DNA of 64,000 bases from Kitasatospora sp. NBC_00240 (GCF_026342405.1 NZ_JAPEMU010000001.1:2046001-2110000), one strand, 5' to 3'; shown: positions 38,544-47,190, counted from the first letter of the stretch. Notes: generated from the sequence alone by a model not told the origin. Numbers and translations: made by a program.

Positions 38544-39509
38544 GTGATCGAGCTGGAAGATGTTCCCGAGTTGATCGACCCGGTGATGGTGTGCGCCTTC
38601 GAAGGCTGGAACGACGCCGGTGACGCCGCCTCGGCGGCCGTGGCGCATCTGGACGAGACCTGGAGCGGGAAGGTGTTCGCCGCCCTGGACGCGGAGGACT
38701 ACTACGACTTCCAGGTGAACCGGCCGACGGTCTGGCTGGACGGCGGCGTCCGCCGGATCACCTGGCCGACCACCCGGCTGTCGGTCGTCCGGGTCACCGA
38801 GCCGAAGACCAGGGACCTGGTGCTCGTCCGCGGCATCGAGCCCAGCATGCGCTGGCGCTCGTACTGCAACGAGCTGCTCGGCTTCGCCCACGAGCTGGGC
38901 GTGGAGCTGGTGGTGATCCTGGGCGCGCTGCTCGGCGACACCCCGCACAGCCGTCCGGTGCCCGTCAGCGGGGTCACCTCCGACCCCGACCTGGCCCGCA
39001 CCCTCGACCTGGAGGAGAGCCGCTACGAGGGCCCGACCGGGATCGTCGGCGTGCTCCAGGAGGCCTGCACCCACGCCGGGGTGCCGGCCGTGACGCTCTG
39101 GGCGGCCGTGCCGCACTACGTCGCGCAGCCGCCGAACCCCAAGGCCACCCTGGCGCTGCTCAACAAGCTGGAGGACCTGCTCGACCTGCGGATCCCGCCG
39201 GGCGAGCTCGGCGAGGACTCCCGCGCCTGGCAGCTCGGGGTGGACCAGCTCGCCGCCGAGGACAGCGAGGTGGCCGAGTACGTCCAGCAGCTGGAGGAGG
39301 CCCAGGACACCGCCGAGCTCCCGGAGGCGTCCGGCGACGCCATCGCCCGCGAGTTCGAGCGCTACCTGCGCCGCCGGGAGAACCTCGGCCCGACCGGCGA
39401 GAAGCCGGTCGCCGGGCACGCCACCGCAGAGCGTCCGGCCGAGCCGGAGACCGGTGCCACCGACACCAAGACCGGCGAGGACGGGCCCGAGGCGGGCACC
39501 GAGGAATGA
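38544..39509 (+). CDS. PAC2-family protein
   Basis: A 321-residue member of the PAC2 (proteasome assembly chaperone 2-like) superfamily: MVCAFEGWNDAGDAASAAVAHL, LVLVRGIEPSMRWRSYCNELLGFAHELGVELVVILGALLGDTPHSRPVPVSG, and AAVPHYVAQPPNPKATLALLNKLEDLL. The acidic tail is disordered. GTG at 38544 is chosen for GGAGGGAG at ideal spacing. Its bacterial role is not established; a link with the proteasome genes in this genome is only suggestive. It is convergent with mshC, and their shared terminator is now split by an insertion sequence. Confidence 0.9.
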   Translation: MIELEDVPELIDPVMVCAFEGWNDAGDAASAAVAHLDETWSGKVFAALDAEDYYDFQVNRPTVWLDGGVRRITWPTTRLSVVRVTEPKTRDLVLVRGIEPSMRWRSYCNELLGFAHELGVELVVILGALLGDTPHSRPVPVSGVTSDPDLARTLDLEESRYEGPTGIVGVLQEACTHAGVPAVTLWAAVPHYVAQPPNPKATLALLNKLEDLLDLRIPPGELGEDSRAWQLGVDQLAAEDSEVAEYVQQLEEAQDTAELPEASGDAIAREFERYLRRRENLGPTGEKPVAGHATAERPAEPETGATDTKTGEDGPEAGTEE

Positions 39510-39531
39510 GCCGCGCACCGCGGCGCCGGAC

Positions 39532-39552
39532 CATGCCGAAGGGGCGTCAGGA
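39532..39552 (+). terminator. left arm of a terminator hairpin split by an insertion sequence
   Basis: 21 nt starting CATGCCGAAGGGGCGTC that are the exact reverse complement of 43419-43439. The two arms would form a 21-bp stem downstream of the PAC2 gene, but they now lie 3.9 kb apart because an IS30 element sits in the loop. Confidence 0.9.
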
Positions 39553-39559
39553 TCTCCTT

Positions 39560-39582
39560 GGGTTCTAGGAGTCGTTGCAACA
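39560..39582 (+). repeat. left terminal inverted repeat of the IS30 element
   Basis: Contains TTCTAGG and GTCGTTGCAACA. Two mismatches with the right end over 23 bp. Confidence 0.9.
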
Positions 39583-39601
39583 TCCCAGTGCAGGGGATGC
39601 G

Positions 39602-40379
39602 ATGGACTTCGAGATCCGCGCGGACAGGACGCCTCAGGGTCCTCGAAAGCTGAGTCGGGAGCGAGAGGCATACTCCCGGCTCATGCAGCAGGGCTACAGC
39701 AACAGGGAGGCCTGCCGGATCGTCGGGATCGACGAACGGACCGGCCAGAAGTGGCGTAACGGGCGAAAGCCCACAGGGAAGCAGAGAACGGCGCTGCTGC
39801 CGCTTCGCGCGGCAGCAGCGCCTCCCGGCGCTTCGCGGTACCTGCGCGAGAGTGACCGCATCCATATCGCCGACCGGCTCAGGGAGCGGGCTACGATCCG
39901 CGAGATCGCGGTCGAGCTGGGCCGCAGCCCGTCAACCGTCAGCCGGGAGATCCGCCGCAACCGCCACCAGGAGAGCGGGGCATACCGGCCGTACGCCGCC
40001 CAGGCCCGGGCGGACGGCCGCCGGCCCCGCCCCAAACCGGGGAAGATCGCCGAGAACACCGAGCTGCGGAACTTCATCCAGGACCATCTGGACCGGAAGT
40101 GGAGTCCGGAGCAGATCTGCCAGGCTCTGCGGGACACCTTTCCCGAGCGGCCGGAGATGCACGTGGTCCACGAAACGGTCTACCAGGCCCTCTACGTCCA
40201 GGGCCGGGGCGAGTTGCGCCGGGAGCTGGCCAAAGCCCTGCGATCGGGACGCACCTGGCGCAAGCCGCACCGCCAGGCCACCTGCCGCCAGCCCAGGTTC
40301 GCCACCCCCATGGTCATGATCAGCGAGCGTCCCGCCGAGGCCGAGGACCGGGCCGTGCCCGGCCACTGGGAAGGCGACC
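39602..40379 (+). CDS. IS30-family transposase, exon 1 (N-terminal part)
   Basis: First 259 codons plus one base of a 405-residue transposase. It has an N-terminal HTH (SREREAYSRLMQQGYSNREACRIVGIDERTGQKWRNG), a second HTH typical of IS30 (RIHIADRLRERATIREIAVELGRSPSTVSREIRRNRH), and the start of the catalytic core. It ends exactly after PGHWEGD, where Asp259 is the first residue of the DDE triad. ATG at 39602 follows AGGGG. The reading frame resumes at 42936 after the intron, so it is not a frameshift. The protein can be full-length only if the intron is spliced. Confidence 0.92.
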
Positions 40380-41049
40380 GTGCGACACGAAGCTGCACGA
40401 GTTTGAGTGGACTGACCGATTGGAGGGGCGGCTGATGAGGCCGTAATTGCAGTCACGGGTCCGTGTCCGTATGACCCGTCCCCACCCTTGACGTGCGATG
40501 CCGGTAACGGCGTGGTGCGAAGCTCAGGGGAAAGCCCAAGGACTTCCGTTCCATCCGGAAGTTACCGGCAAGGGGAAGACCGGACGGGTGAACGCAAGTG
40601 AACTCTCGTTGATGCCTCGTGATCCCAAGCCCCGCCGATGGAAAGCACCAGCGGGGTGCATGGCTGGCCGCTGAGAAGCGGCAGGCGCTGGCCGGTAGAG
40701 GTCACTCCGGCCAGGTGGACACCGCCGCCTCGGGGTAAAGAGAGCACCCACCCCGGTCGTATCTCACTCGTGTGGAACGTGGAAACCCCGTTGGGGTCCG
40801 AGCCTGCGTGGCTCGGTCGGCCGACCGTGAGGAAGGCTCAACTCCCCAGCGGGAACAGGATGGCCCAAGAAGCCAATGCCGGAAGCCGAAAGGAAACGGG
40901 AACCCGGGGCAGCATGATCGGCCTCTCCGTCGATCGCCTCGCATAACCGTCCGGATACAGGCTGCTGCCTGGACCCGAAAGGGTGCTGACGTGGGCCGGG
41001 TGAGCCTGTGCGGACTCACTGGACGAAGACGACGGAACCGAGGGACAAG

Positions 41050-42861
41050 TTGGACACCAACACGGATGCGGACGGAGCGGTCCAGACCGTCCCGGCTGCT
41101 GCCGCGACGGTGAACGGACCTGAGGGCGAAGGCCTGGACTGGGCGTCGGTCAACTGGCGCCGCGCCGAGGAGGACGTACGGCGTCTGCGGCAGAGAATCT
41201 TCACGGCATCGCAGGCAGGGGACCTGAAGAAGGTCCGCAACTTGCAGAAGCTGATGCTCCGGTCCCGTTCGAACACGCTCTTGAGTGTGCGGCGGGTCAC
41301 GGAGATCAACGCAGGACGCGCGACGGCGGGAGTCGACGGGAAGGTGGTACTGCTTCCCCAGTCGAAGGCCGCGCTGGCCCACTGGGTCCAGCACCGGGCC
41401 CGACCCTGGACTCCCCAGCCCGTCAAGCGGGTGTTCATCCCGAAACCAGGGACCACGAAGAAGCGCGGCCTCGGGATTCCCGTGATCGTCGACCGGTGCC
41501 TTCAAGCTGTGGCACTGGGCGCACTGGAACCCGAGTGGGAAGCGCGGTTCGAGCCGAAGTCGTACGGCTTCCGGCCCGGCCGCGGCTGTCACGACGCGAT
41601 CGGGGCCATCTACTCCACGCTCAACGGGAAGAACCCGCAGCGTGTGTGGGTGCTCGACGCGGACCTGACGGCGGCGTTCGACCGTATCGACCACGCCCGG
41701 CTGATGGCCGCGCTCGGCACCTTCCCCGCCCGGGGACTGGTCCGGCAGTGGCTGAAGGCCGGGGTCGTGGACAAAGGTCGGTTCGCCCCGACCGAGGAGG
41801 GAACTCCGCAGGGCGGGGTGATCAGCCCGTTGCTCTTCAACGTGGCCCTGCACGGGATGGAGGAAGCCGCAGGGGTCCGCTACTTCACCGCCGGCCGAGA
41901 CGCCGGCAGTGCGCAGAGCGGAAGCCCCGTGCTGGTGCGGTACGCAGACGACTTTGTCGCGATATGCACCAGCCGTGAGCAGGCCGAACTGGTCAAGGAA
42001 CGGCTGGCCGCATGGCTGACGCCCAGAGGACTCGCCTTCCACGAGGACAAGACACGCATCGTCCACGCGGAGAGCGGGTTCGACTTCCTGGGGTTCAACG
42101 TCCGCCGGTATCACGGCAAACTGCTGATCAAGCCGAGCACAGCGGCGCAACGACGGATCCGGGAACAGCTGCACGCCGAGATGTTGGCCCTGCGAGGGGC
42201 CAACGCTGCGGCCGTGCTCAAGAAGATCAACCCCATCGTGCGGGGCTGGTCGGCCTACTACCGGACGGTGGTGTCCAGCGAGGTCTTCACGGCGCTGGAC
42301 AACTACATGTGGACGCTCGCCTACAAGTGGGCCAAGCACAGCCACCCGAACAAGCCGAAGCACTGGGTCTCCAGCAAGTACTTCGGCCGGTTCAACAAGT
42401 CCAGGAAGGACCGGTGGGTGTTCGGCGACCGCGACAGCGGCGCCTACCTACTCAAGTTCTCCTGGACGAAGATCGTCCGGCACCAGTTGGTCAAGGGCAG
42501 GGCGTCTCCGGATGACCCTGCCCTGGAGCCGTACTGGGCCGAGCGGCGCCGCAAGGGACCACCTCTGCCGGTGGACGGTATGACCATGCGCCTGCTTCAG
42601 GCCCAGCACGGTCGCTGCCCAGCCTGCGGAGGGCTCCTGCTGCACGCCGACCACCCGCCGCGAAGCCCCCAGGAGTGGGAGACGTGGCGGGCCGTCATCA
42701 GGAAGGCGATCTCCAAGCAGTACGTCGCGTTCCTGGGCGGGAGCACGCCGGGCGATCAACGAATCCGTCTCCTCCACACCCAGTGTCAACGGCGGAACGG
42801 AGCCGCCGAGCCGACACGTCCCGCACCTTCGCCTGCCCGCGAGCCCACGGGGCTTGCTTGA
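41050..42861 (+). CDS. ltrA: group II intron-encoded reverse transcriptase/maturase
   Basis: Intron-encoded protein of ~603 residues needed for splicing and mobility. The RT domain carries RVFIPKPG, LDADLTAAFDRIDH, GTPQGGVISPLL and the YADD catalytic motif (~298-301). The maturase domain X follows (INPIVRGWSAYYRTVVSSEVFTALDNYMW). The C-terminus has an HNH-like zinc-finger remnant (CPACGGLLLHAD ... LLHTQCQRRN) in which the usual histidines are partly replaced. A TTG start after GAGGGAC is preferred; a GTG at 41008 is an alternative. Confidence 0.92.
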   Translation: MDTNTDADGAVQTVPAAAATVNGPEGEGLDWASVNWRRAEEDVRRLRQRIFTASQAGDLKKVRNLQKLMLRSRSNTLLSVRRVTEINAGRATAGVDGKVVLLPQSKAALAHWVQHRARPWTPQPVKRVFIPKPGTTKKRGLGIPVIVDRCLQAVALGALEPEWEARFEPKSYGFRPGRGCHDAIGAIYSTLNGKNPQRVWVLDADLTAAFDRIDHARLMAALGTFPARGLVRQWLKAGVVDKGRFAPTEEGTPQGGVISPLLFNVALHGMEEAAGVRYFTAGRDAGSAQSGSPVLVRYADDFVAICTSREQAELVKERLAAWLTPRGLAFHEDKTRIVHAESGFDFLGFNVRRYHGKLLIKPSTAAQRRIREQLHAEMLALRGANAAAVLKKINPIVRGWSAYYRTVVSSEVFTALDNYMWTLAYKWAKHSHPNKPKHWVSSKYFGRFNKSRKDRWVFGDRDSGAYLLKFSWTKIVRHQLVKGRASPDDPALEPYWAERRRKGPPLPVDGMTMRLLQAQHGRCPACGGLLLHADHPPRSPQEWETWRAVIRKAISKQYVAFLGGSTPGDQRIRLLHTQCQRRNGAAEPTRPAPSPAREPTGLA

Positions 42862-42893
42862 GCCGTGTGCGGTGAAAGCTGCTTGCACGGTTC
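42860..42893 (+). ncRNA. group II intron domain V
   Basis: 34-nt catalytic hairpin beginning GAGCCGTGTGCGGTGAAAG and ending GCACGGTTC, with the exact length and layout of bacterial group II domain V. It starts two bases before the intron protein gene ends. Confidence 0.92.
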
Positions 42894-42900
42894 TGAGGGG

Positions 42901-42935
42901 GCCGGGGTCCCAGTAATGGGCCCCGGCTACCCGAC
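42901..42935 (+). ncRNA. group II intron domain VI and 3' splice site
   Basis: Stem GCCGGGGTCCC / GGGCCCCGGC with loop AGTAAT, then TACCCGAC. The unpaired A at 42929, seven bases from the 3' end, is the likely branch point. The intron ends at 42935 in AC. Confidence 0.8.
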
Positions 42936-43375
42936 TGATCATCGGCAAGGACAGCGGATCCGCGATCGGCACTCTCGTTGAACGGGCCACCCGCTATGTG
43001 GTGCTCCTGCACCTGCCGAACGGCCGCACCGCCGAACACGTCCGCGACGCGCTCGTGGACACCGTCCGAACCCTGCCCGGCCACCTGGTCAGGTCACTGA
43101 CCTGGGACCAAGGCTCGGAGATGGCCGCCCACGGCTCGTTCACCGTCGCCACCGGCGTCCCGGTCTACTTCTGTGACCCGGCCAGCCCTTGGCAACGCGG
43201 CTCGAACGAGAACACGAACGGGCTTCTGCGGCAGTACTTCCCCAAGGGCACCGACCTGTCCGCCCACAGCCCTGAGCACCTGGTCGCCGTCGCCGCCGAG
43301 CTCAACGGCCGCCCACGCAAAACGCTCGGCTGGGAAACCCCAGCCGAGCGCCTGCATAAACTGCTCGCGGCCTGA
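42936..43375 (+). CDS. IS30-family transposase, exon 2 (C-terminal part)
   Basis: Completes codon 260 and runs to a TGA at 43373-43375. It starts LIIGKDSGSAIGTLVERATRYV and holds the other two catalytic residues: Asp317 in LTWDQGSEM and Glu351 in WQRGSNENTNG. The 33-residue gap between them is the IS30 DD(33)E spacing. No ribosome-binding site precedes it, so it is not an independent gene. All catalytic residues look intact, so the spliced product could be active. Confidence 0.92.
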
Positions 43376-43389
43376 TCAAAACGACCACG

Positions 43390-43412
43390 TGTTGCAACGA
43401 CCCCTAGAAACC
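43390..43412 (-). repeat. right terminal inverted repeat of the IS30 element
   Basis: Reverse complement of the left end with two mismatches (TGTTGCAACGAC and CTAGAA are conserved). Confidence 0.9.
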
Positions 43413-43418
43413 GCCCTC

Positions 43419-43439
43419 TCCTGACGCCCCTTCGGCATG
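43419..43439 (-). terminator. right arm of the split terminator hairpin
   Basis: 21 nt ending GACGCCCCTTCGGCATG, exactly complementary to 39532-39552. It lies 27 nt downstream of the mshC stop. In the uninterrupted chromosome this would have been a bidirectional terminator for PAC2 and mshC. Confidence 0.9.
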
Positions 43440-43466
43440 TCGCCGGGGCCGCGGACCCGGCCTTTC

Positions 43467-44696
43467 CTACAGCGCGACGCCGAGCAGGGCGTCGACGGTG
43501 CGCGAGACCAGTCCGGGGGCGGTGATGTCGCTGCCGCCGTCGGCCTCCTGACGCTCGGCCCAGCGGTCCACCGCGGCCAGCGCGGTGGGCGTGTCCAGGT
43601 CCTCGGCCAGCGCCGCCCGCACCTCGGCGAGCAGGCCCTCGGCCGACGGGCCGTCAGGACGCGAGACGGCCGCGCGCCAGCGCGCCAGCCGCTCCAGGGC
43701 CTCGTCCAGGGTGGCCTTGGTCCACTCCCAGTCGGAGCGGTAGTGGTGGCCGAGCAGGGCCAGCCGGATCGCCGCCGGGTCCACGCCCTCGCGGCGCAGG
43801 GTGGAGACGAAGACCAGGTTGCCGCGGGACTTGGACATCTTGTGCCCGTCCAGGGCGACCATGCCCGCGTGCACGTACGCCTGGGCGTAGGGGTGCTCGC
43901 CGGTGGCGACCTGGGCGTGCGAGGCGCCCATCTCGTGGTGCGGGAAGGACAGGTCGCTGCCGCCGCCCTGGATGTCGAAGGACATGCCGAGGTACTCGAG
44001 GGCGATGGCGACGCACTCGATGTGCCAGCCGGGCCGGCCGTGGCCGAGCTCGGTGTCCCAGGCGGGCTCACCGGGCCGGGCGGCCAGCCAGAGCAGGGCG
44101 TCCAGCGGGTGCTTCTTGCCCGGGCGGTCCGGGTCCCCGCCGCGCTCGGCGAAAACCGGCCGCATCTCGTCCCGGGTGAGCCCGGAGACCTCGCCGAAGC
44201 GCGGGTCCGACTCGACCGAGAAGTAGATGTCGCCGTCCAGGTCGTACGCGGCGCCGCTCGCCAGCAGCTTCTTCACCAGCGGCACGATCCACGGGATCGA
44301 CTCGACGGCGCCGATGTAGTGGGCCGGCGGCAGCATCCGCAGGGCCGTCATGTCCTCGCGGAACAGCGCGGTCTCGCGCTCGGCGAGGGCCACCCAGTCC
44401 ATGCCGGTCTCGACGGCGCGGACCAGCAGCGGGTCGTCCACGTCGGTGACGTTCTGGACGTAGAGGACGTCGTGGCCGGCGTCCTTCCAGACGCGCTGCA
44501 CCAGGTCGAAGGTGTTGTAGGTGGCGGCGTGGCCGATGTGGGTCGCGTCGTAGGGGGTGATGCCGCAGACGTAGATCCGGGCGGTGCCGTCCTGCGGCAC
44601 CACCTCCCGGATACCGCCCGCGGCGGTGTCGTGGATACGCAGGGGGAGCCCCTGACCAGGCAGGGCGGGAACCTCGGAGGCGGGCCAGGCATGCAT
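43467..44696 (-). CDS. mshC: cysteine:1D-myo-inositol 2-amino-2-deoxy-alpha-D-glucopyranoside ligase MshC
   Basis: ATP-dependent ligase of mycothiol biosynthesis that joins cysteine to GlcN-inositol. 409 residues, related to cysteinyl-tRNA synthetase but lacking the anticodon-binding domain. Motifs: zinc/adenylate region [19 protein letters not shown] (HIGH-type), second zinc cysteine in WHIECVAIA with SFPHHE, and KMSKS in [10 protein letters not shown]. The N-terminus [16 protein letters not shown] is typical of MshC. ATG at 44696. Convergent with the PAC2 gene. Confidence 0.96.
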   Translation of the reverse strand: MHAWPASEVPALPGQGLPLRIHDTAAGGIREVVPQDGTARIYVCGITPYDATHIGHAATYNTFDLVQRVWKDAGHDVLYVQNVTDVDDPLLVRAVETGMDWVALAERETALFREDMTALRMLPPAHYIGAVESIPWIVPLVKKLLASGAAYDLDGDIYFSVESDPRFGEVSGLTRDEMRPVFAERGGDPDRPGKKHPLDALLWLAARPGEPAWDTELGHGRPGWHIECVAIALEYLGMSFDIQGGGSDLSFPHHEMGASHAQVATGEHPYAQAYVHAGMVALDGHKMSKSRGNLVFVSTLRREGVDPAAIRLALLGHHYRSDWEWTKATLDEALERLARWRAAVSRPDGPSAEGLLAEVRAALAEDLDTPTALAAVDRWAERQEADGGSDITAPGLVSRTVDALLGVAL

Positions 44697-44808
44697 GGGA
44701 ACGACTCTAACCTTGCGATCATTTGAAAGCCTAACCAGTACGCAAGATCGGCCGGAATCCGTTCGCGGACCGACCGGCCTCTGCTGCCGGGGCCCGGCGG
44801 CGGTCCGG

Positions 44809-44834
44809 CCGGCAGGCTGTGGGGCACCTGCCGG
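44809..44834 (-). terminator. intrinsic terminator of the dioxygenase gene
   Basis: CCGGCAGG, 10-nt loop, CCTGCCGG; the GC-rich flanks extend the pairing. It lies about 70 nt downstream of the dioxygenase stop codon. Confidence 0.6.
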
Positions 44835-44902
44835 CGGGCCGCCGCCGGGCGGTCATGCGGGACGGGACGGACCGCCGGCGGCGCCGGCCCGCCCGGGCGG
44901 CG

Positions 44903-45829
44903 TCAGGTCCGCTGCCAGAGCGCCGGGACGTTCGGCGGCTCCCAGCCGGTCATGGCGGTGTGTCCCTGGAGGCAGCGGTAGCCGACCCCGCCGTAGGTGA
45001 CCCGGTCGCCGGTCGCGTACGTGGTGCCGGCCTGCCAGCTGCCGGACGGCTGGGAGGTCGGGCTCTGGGTGGGCCGCGGCGAGGCGCTGGTGGGGGTGAC
45101 GGTGGGGGTGGCGCTCGGGCTGCCCGAGGGGGACGGCGTCTGCGGCAGGTCCAGCACGAAGTCGAAGCTGCCGAGCTTGCCCGAGCCGACCTGCTGCACG
45201 GTCATCAGCAGCGCCGGGTCGTAGATCGTGTCGCTGCTGTTGCGCGGCTCCCCCGGGAAGTACAGCTGGGTGGTGAGGATCGGCCGGCCCGGCGCCTGGA
45301 CCTTCACATGGATGTGCCTGGTCCGGCCGGGGTAGAGGCCGGGGACGATGGTGGTCAGGCTGAACGCGCCCTGGGCGTTGGTGAACTGGTGGCCACGGAA
45401 GGTGAACCCGACGTTGTCGTAGTTCCCGTTCACGTCGGCCTGCCAGAAGTCGAGCAGGGCGCCGGCGACGGGCAGGCAGGCCCGGCCGAAGACGTACCCG
45501 CTCACGGTCAGCGGCGTGCCCGGGGTGCCCGCGGTCACCAGGGAGGTGCGCAGCGGCGAGTTCGGCTTGAAGTAGGGGCCCTCGGTCTGCTCGATGGTCG
45601 GGTGGTCGCCGTCGTCGCATTCGGGGGTGAGGTCCAGCGGTCCGCCGCCGGGGCCGAGGTCCCGGGCGAGGGCGGCGCCGCCGCCGAGCAGCAGCGGGGT
45701 GGCGCCGGCCAGCACGGCGGCCTTCAGGACGGTCTTACGGCTGATCCGGCGGTCGGCCGGGCCCGGGTGGGTGGAGGCCTCGGTTCCTGTCGCGGTGTCT
45801 CGGGGGTCGCGGGCGTCTGTGGGGGACAT
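44903..45829 (-). CDS. secreted intradiol dioxygenase-like protein with C-terminal chitin/carbohydrate-binding module
   Basis: A 308-residue exported protein. The N-terminus DRRISRKTVLKAAVLAGATPLLLGGGAAL looks like a Tat signal. The middle (~75-230) is an intradiol dioxygenase domain with iron ligands Tyr in NGNYDN and LYPGRT and two His in RHIHVKV. A Ser/Thr/Pro linker (~232-262) leads to a CBM5/12-type module (WQAGTTYATGDRVTYGGVGYRCLQGHTAMTGWEPPNVPALW). Known two-domain relatives oxidise lignin-derived catechols outside the cell while bound to insoluble polysaccharide. An AraC regulator gene follows upstream. Confidence 0.9.
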   Translation of the reverse strand: MSPTDARDPRDTATGTEASTHPGPADRRISRKTVLKAAVLAGATPLLLGGGAALARDLGPGGGPLDLTPECDDGDHPTIEQTEGPYFKPNSPLRTSLVTAGTPGTPLTVSGYVFGRACLPVAGALLDFWQADVNGNYDNVGFTFRGHQFTNAQGAFSLTTIVPGLYPGRTRHIHVKVQAPGRPILTTQLYFPGEPRNSSDTIYDPALLMTVQQVGSGKLGSFDFVLDLPQTPSPSGSPSATPTVTPTSASPRPTQSPTSQPSGSWQAGTTYATGDRVTYGGVGYRCLQGHTAMTGWEPPNVPALWQRT

Positions 45830-45993
45830 GCACCGACTCCTTCGGGTGGTGGGATGGTGTGTCGCAGGCCTACGGCATGCGCATGTCAGGCAAGGAGCCC
45901 GGCGGTGGCCCGCGCCGTACGGCGCACCCGGCGGGCCTCACGGCGCCGCCCGGCGGCACCGCGGTCGGGCCGCGGTGGGGAGCTGCAGCCAAC

Positions 45994-46872
45994 CTACGGG
46001 CGGGCCGGCGGGGCGGCGATGGACGCGATCCGGGGATCGTGGTGCTTTTCTGCACCGCCGGACCGGAACTCCCCCGGCGTCACCCCGGTCTCCCGCCGGA
46101 AGAACCGGCAGAAGTACGCCGGGTCGGCGAAGCCCGCCTCCCGGGCGATCTGCCGGACCGTCAGATCGGTTTTCAGCAGCAGCCGTTTGGCCTCCAGAGC
46201 CAGCCTTCCCCGGATCAGCTGACCCGGCGTGCGGCCGGTCGCCTCCTTGACCAGGCTGTGCAGGTGCCCCACCGAGACGCCCAACTCCCTCGCATACCAG
46301 GCCACCTGCCGCTCCACCGGACCCTCGGTCGCGATCAGCCGGGTGAACCGGGACGCCAACTCGGCCGCCCGGCCCGCCGCCTGCGGAGTCCCCGGGGCCA
46401 GCGCCCGGCCCGCCCGCACCACCAGGATGTGCAGATAGGCGCGCAGCACCCCGGCGCAGCCCGGCAGCGCCGCGCGGTACTCGCGCTCCAGCTCGGCGAA
46501 GAGCGCGGCCAGGCCGCCGGCCTCCGCCCCCGGGTTCAGCCATGGACTGCCGGCGAGCAGCCGCAGCACGGCGGCGTCCTCGGGATGGTCGAGGAAGTCC
46601 TCGTTGAACAGCGCGACGAAGCCGCTGAGCTCCTCGGCGCCGTCCCAGTGGTGCACCTGTCCGGGCGTGATCACGCACAGGTGCGGGGGCCGCAGCGGCC
46701 AGTGCGCGAGGTCCAGCACGTGGGCGCCCCGGCCGCCGGTGACGTACACCATCTCGTAGAAGGAGTGCCGGTGCGGGAACGCGGCGCGGGAGAGCGGCCC
46801 GATGGTGTCGAAGGAGCCGATGGCGAAGGGGAGGACGTTCGGGGCGGGCACCTCCAGGTCGTGCCGCGGCAC
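45994..46872 (-). CDS. AraC-family transcriptional regulator
   Basis: Regulator of about 292 residues. An N-terminal cupin-like effector domain (FPHRHSFYEMVYVTGGRGAHVLDLAHWPLRPPHLCVITPGQVHHW) is followed by two HTH units (QVAWYARELGVSVGHLHSLVKEATGRTPGQLIRGRLALEAKRLLLKTDLTVRQIAREAGFADPAYFCRFFRRETGVTPGEFR). The start is uncertain: a GTG at 46872 lies close behind AGGAGG, while a longer form from a GTG further upstream cannot be excluded. It may control the adjacent dioxygenase gene or the divergent two-gene module. Confidence 0.88.
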   Translation of the reverse strand: MPRHDLEVPAPNVLPFAIGSFDTIGPLSRAAFPHRHSFYEMVYVTGGRGAHVLDLAHWPLRPPHLCVITPGQVHHWDGAEELSGFVALFNEDFLDHPEDAAVLRLLAGSPWLNPGAEAGGLAALFAELEREYRAALPGCAGVLRAYLHILVVRAGRALAPGTPQAAGRAAELASRFTRLIATEGPVERQVAWYARELGVSVGHLHSLVKEATGRTPGQLIRGRLALEAKRLLLKTDLTVRQIAREAGFADPAYFCRFFRRETGVTPGEFRSGGAEKHHDPRIASIAAPPARP

Positions 46873-47190
46873 GGCCTCCTGCGGGCGGCGGCCCGCCGCC
46901 CCGCGCTCGCCGGTCCGGCCGGTTCCTGGACGATCCACCGGTGCAGTCTGGGCCCTGCGCGGCGCGCCGTCCAGGGTGCGGATGCCTCCCCGGGCCCACG
47001 TCGGGCCGACTCCACGGGGGCGTGCGGGGGCCGGTCCGCGCCGGCCATGGACCTGTACGGCGCACTCCGGAGCCACGCGACCGGCGCCGCCCGAAGTGCC
47101 CCCGATGCGCCGGGTGGAGGACCTCCACCCGCAACATGTTCGTGCCCTACCTTTCCCGTCAGGACCATTCGGTACTGAAAGGAAGCCCCC
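46873..47190. other. divergent intergenic region upstream of the unknown two-gene module
   Basis: 318-bp region between the AraC gene and the large unknown gene. Promoters for both directions should lie here, but no convincing boxes or palindromes were seen. An upstream extension of the AraC gene may use part of it. Confidence 0.45.

Larger units (their letters stand above)
40380..42935 (+). other. group II intron (2556 bp)
   Basis: Self-splicing retroelement. The 5' end GTGCGACACGAAGC matches the bacterial group II consensus GTGYG and the 3' end is AC. It contains a reverse transcriptase/maturase gene and clear domains V and VI at the end. Its boundaries restore the IS30 transposase frame exactly: GAC C joined to TG ATC ATC, encoding Asp-Leu-Ile-Ile. 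It is oriented with the transposase, as splicing requires. The 5' ~670 nt before the protein gene should fold as domains I-IV. Confidence 0.93.
39560..43412 (+). mobile_element. IS30-family insertion sequence interrupted by a group II intron
   Basis: The element is bounded by 23-bp inverted repeats (39560-39582 and 43390-43412) matching at 21 of 23 positions. It spans 3853 bp, of which 2556 bp are the intron, leaving an IS of 1297 bp with one transposase gene. It lies in the loop of an intrinsic terminator between convergent genes; IS30 relatives are known to favour palindromic targets. No target-site duplication could be resolved. Confidence 0.92.

Noticed and set aside
39553..39562. Target-site duplication of the IS30 element
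   Set aside because: The bases flanking the two ends do not match in any short window tried, so no duplication can be claimed.
40380..40435. Frameshifted end of the IS30 transposase (RATRSCTSLSGLTDWRGG)
   Set aside because: These residues are translated intron sequence. The true frame continues at 42936 after splicing.
42936..43375. Independent small transposase gene
   Set aside because: No start signal; it is the second exon of the IS30 transposase.
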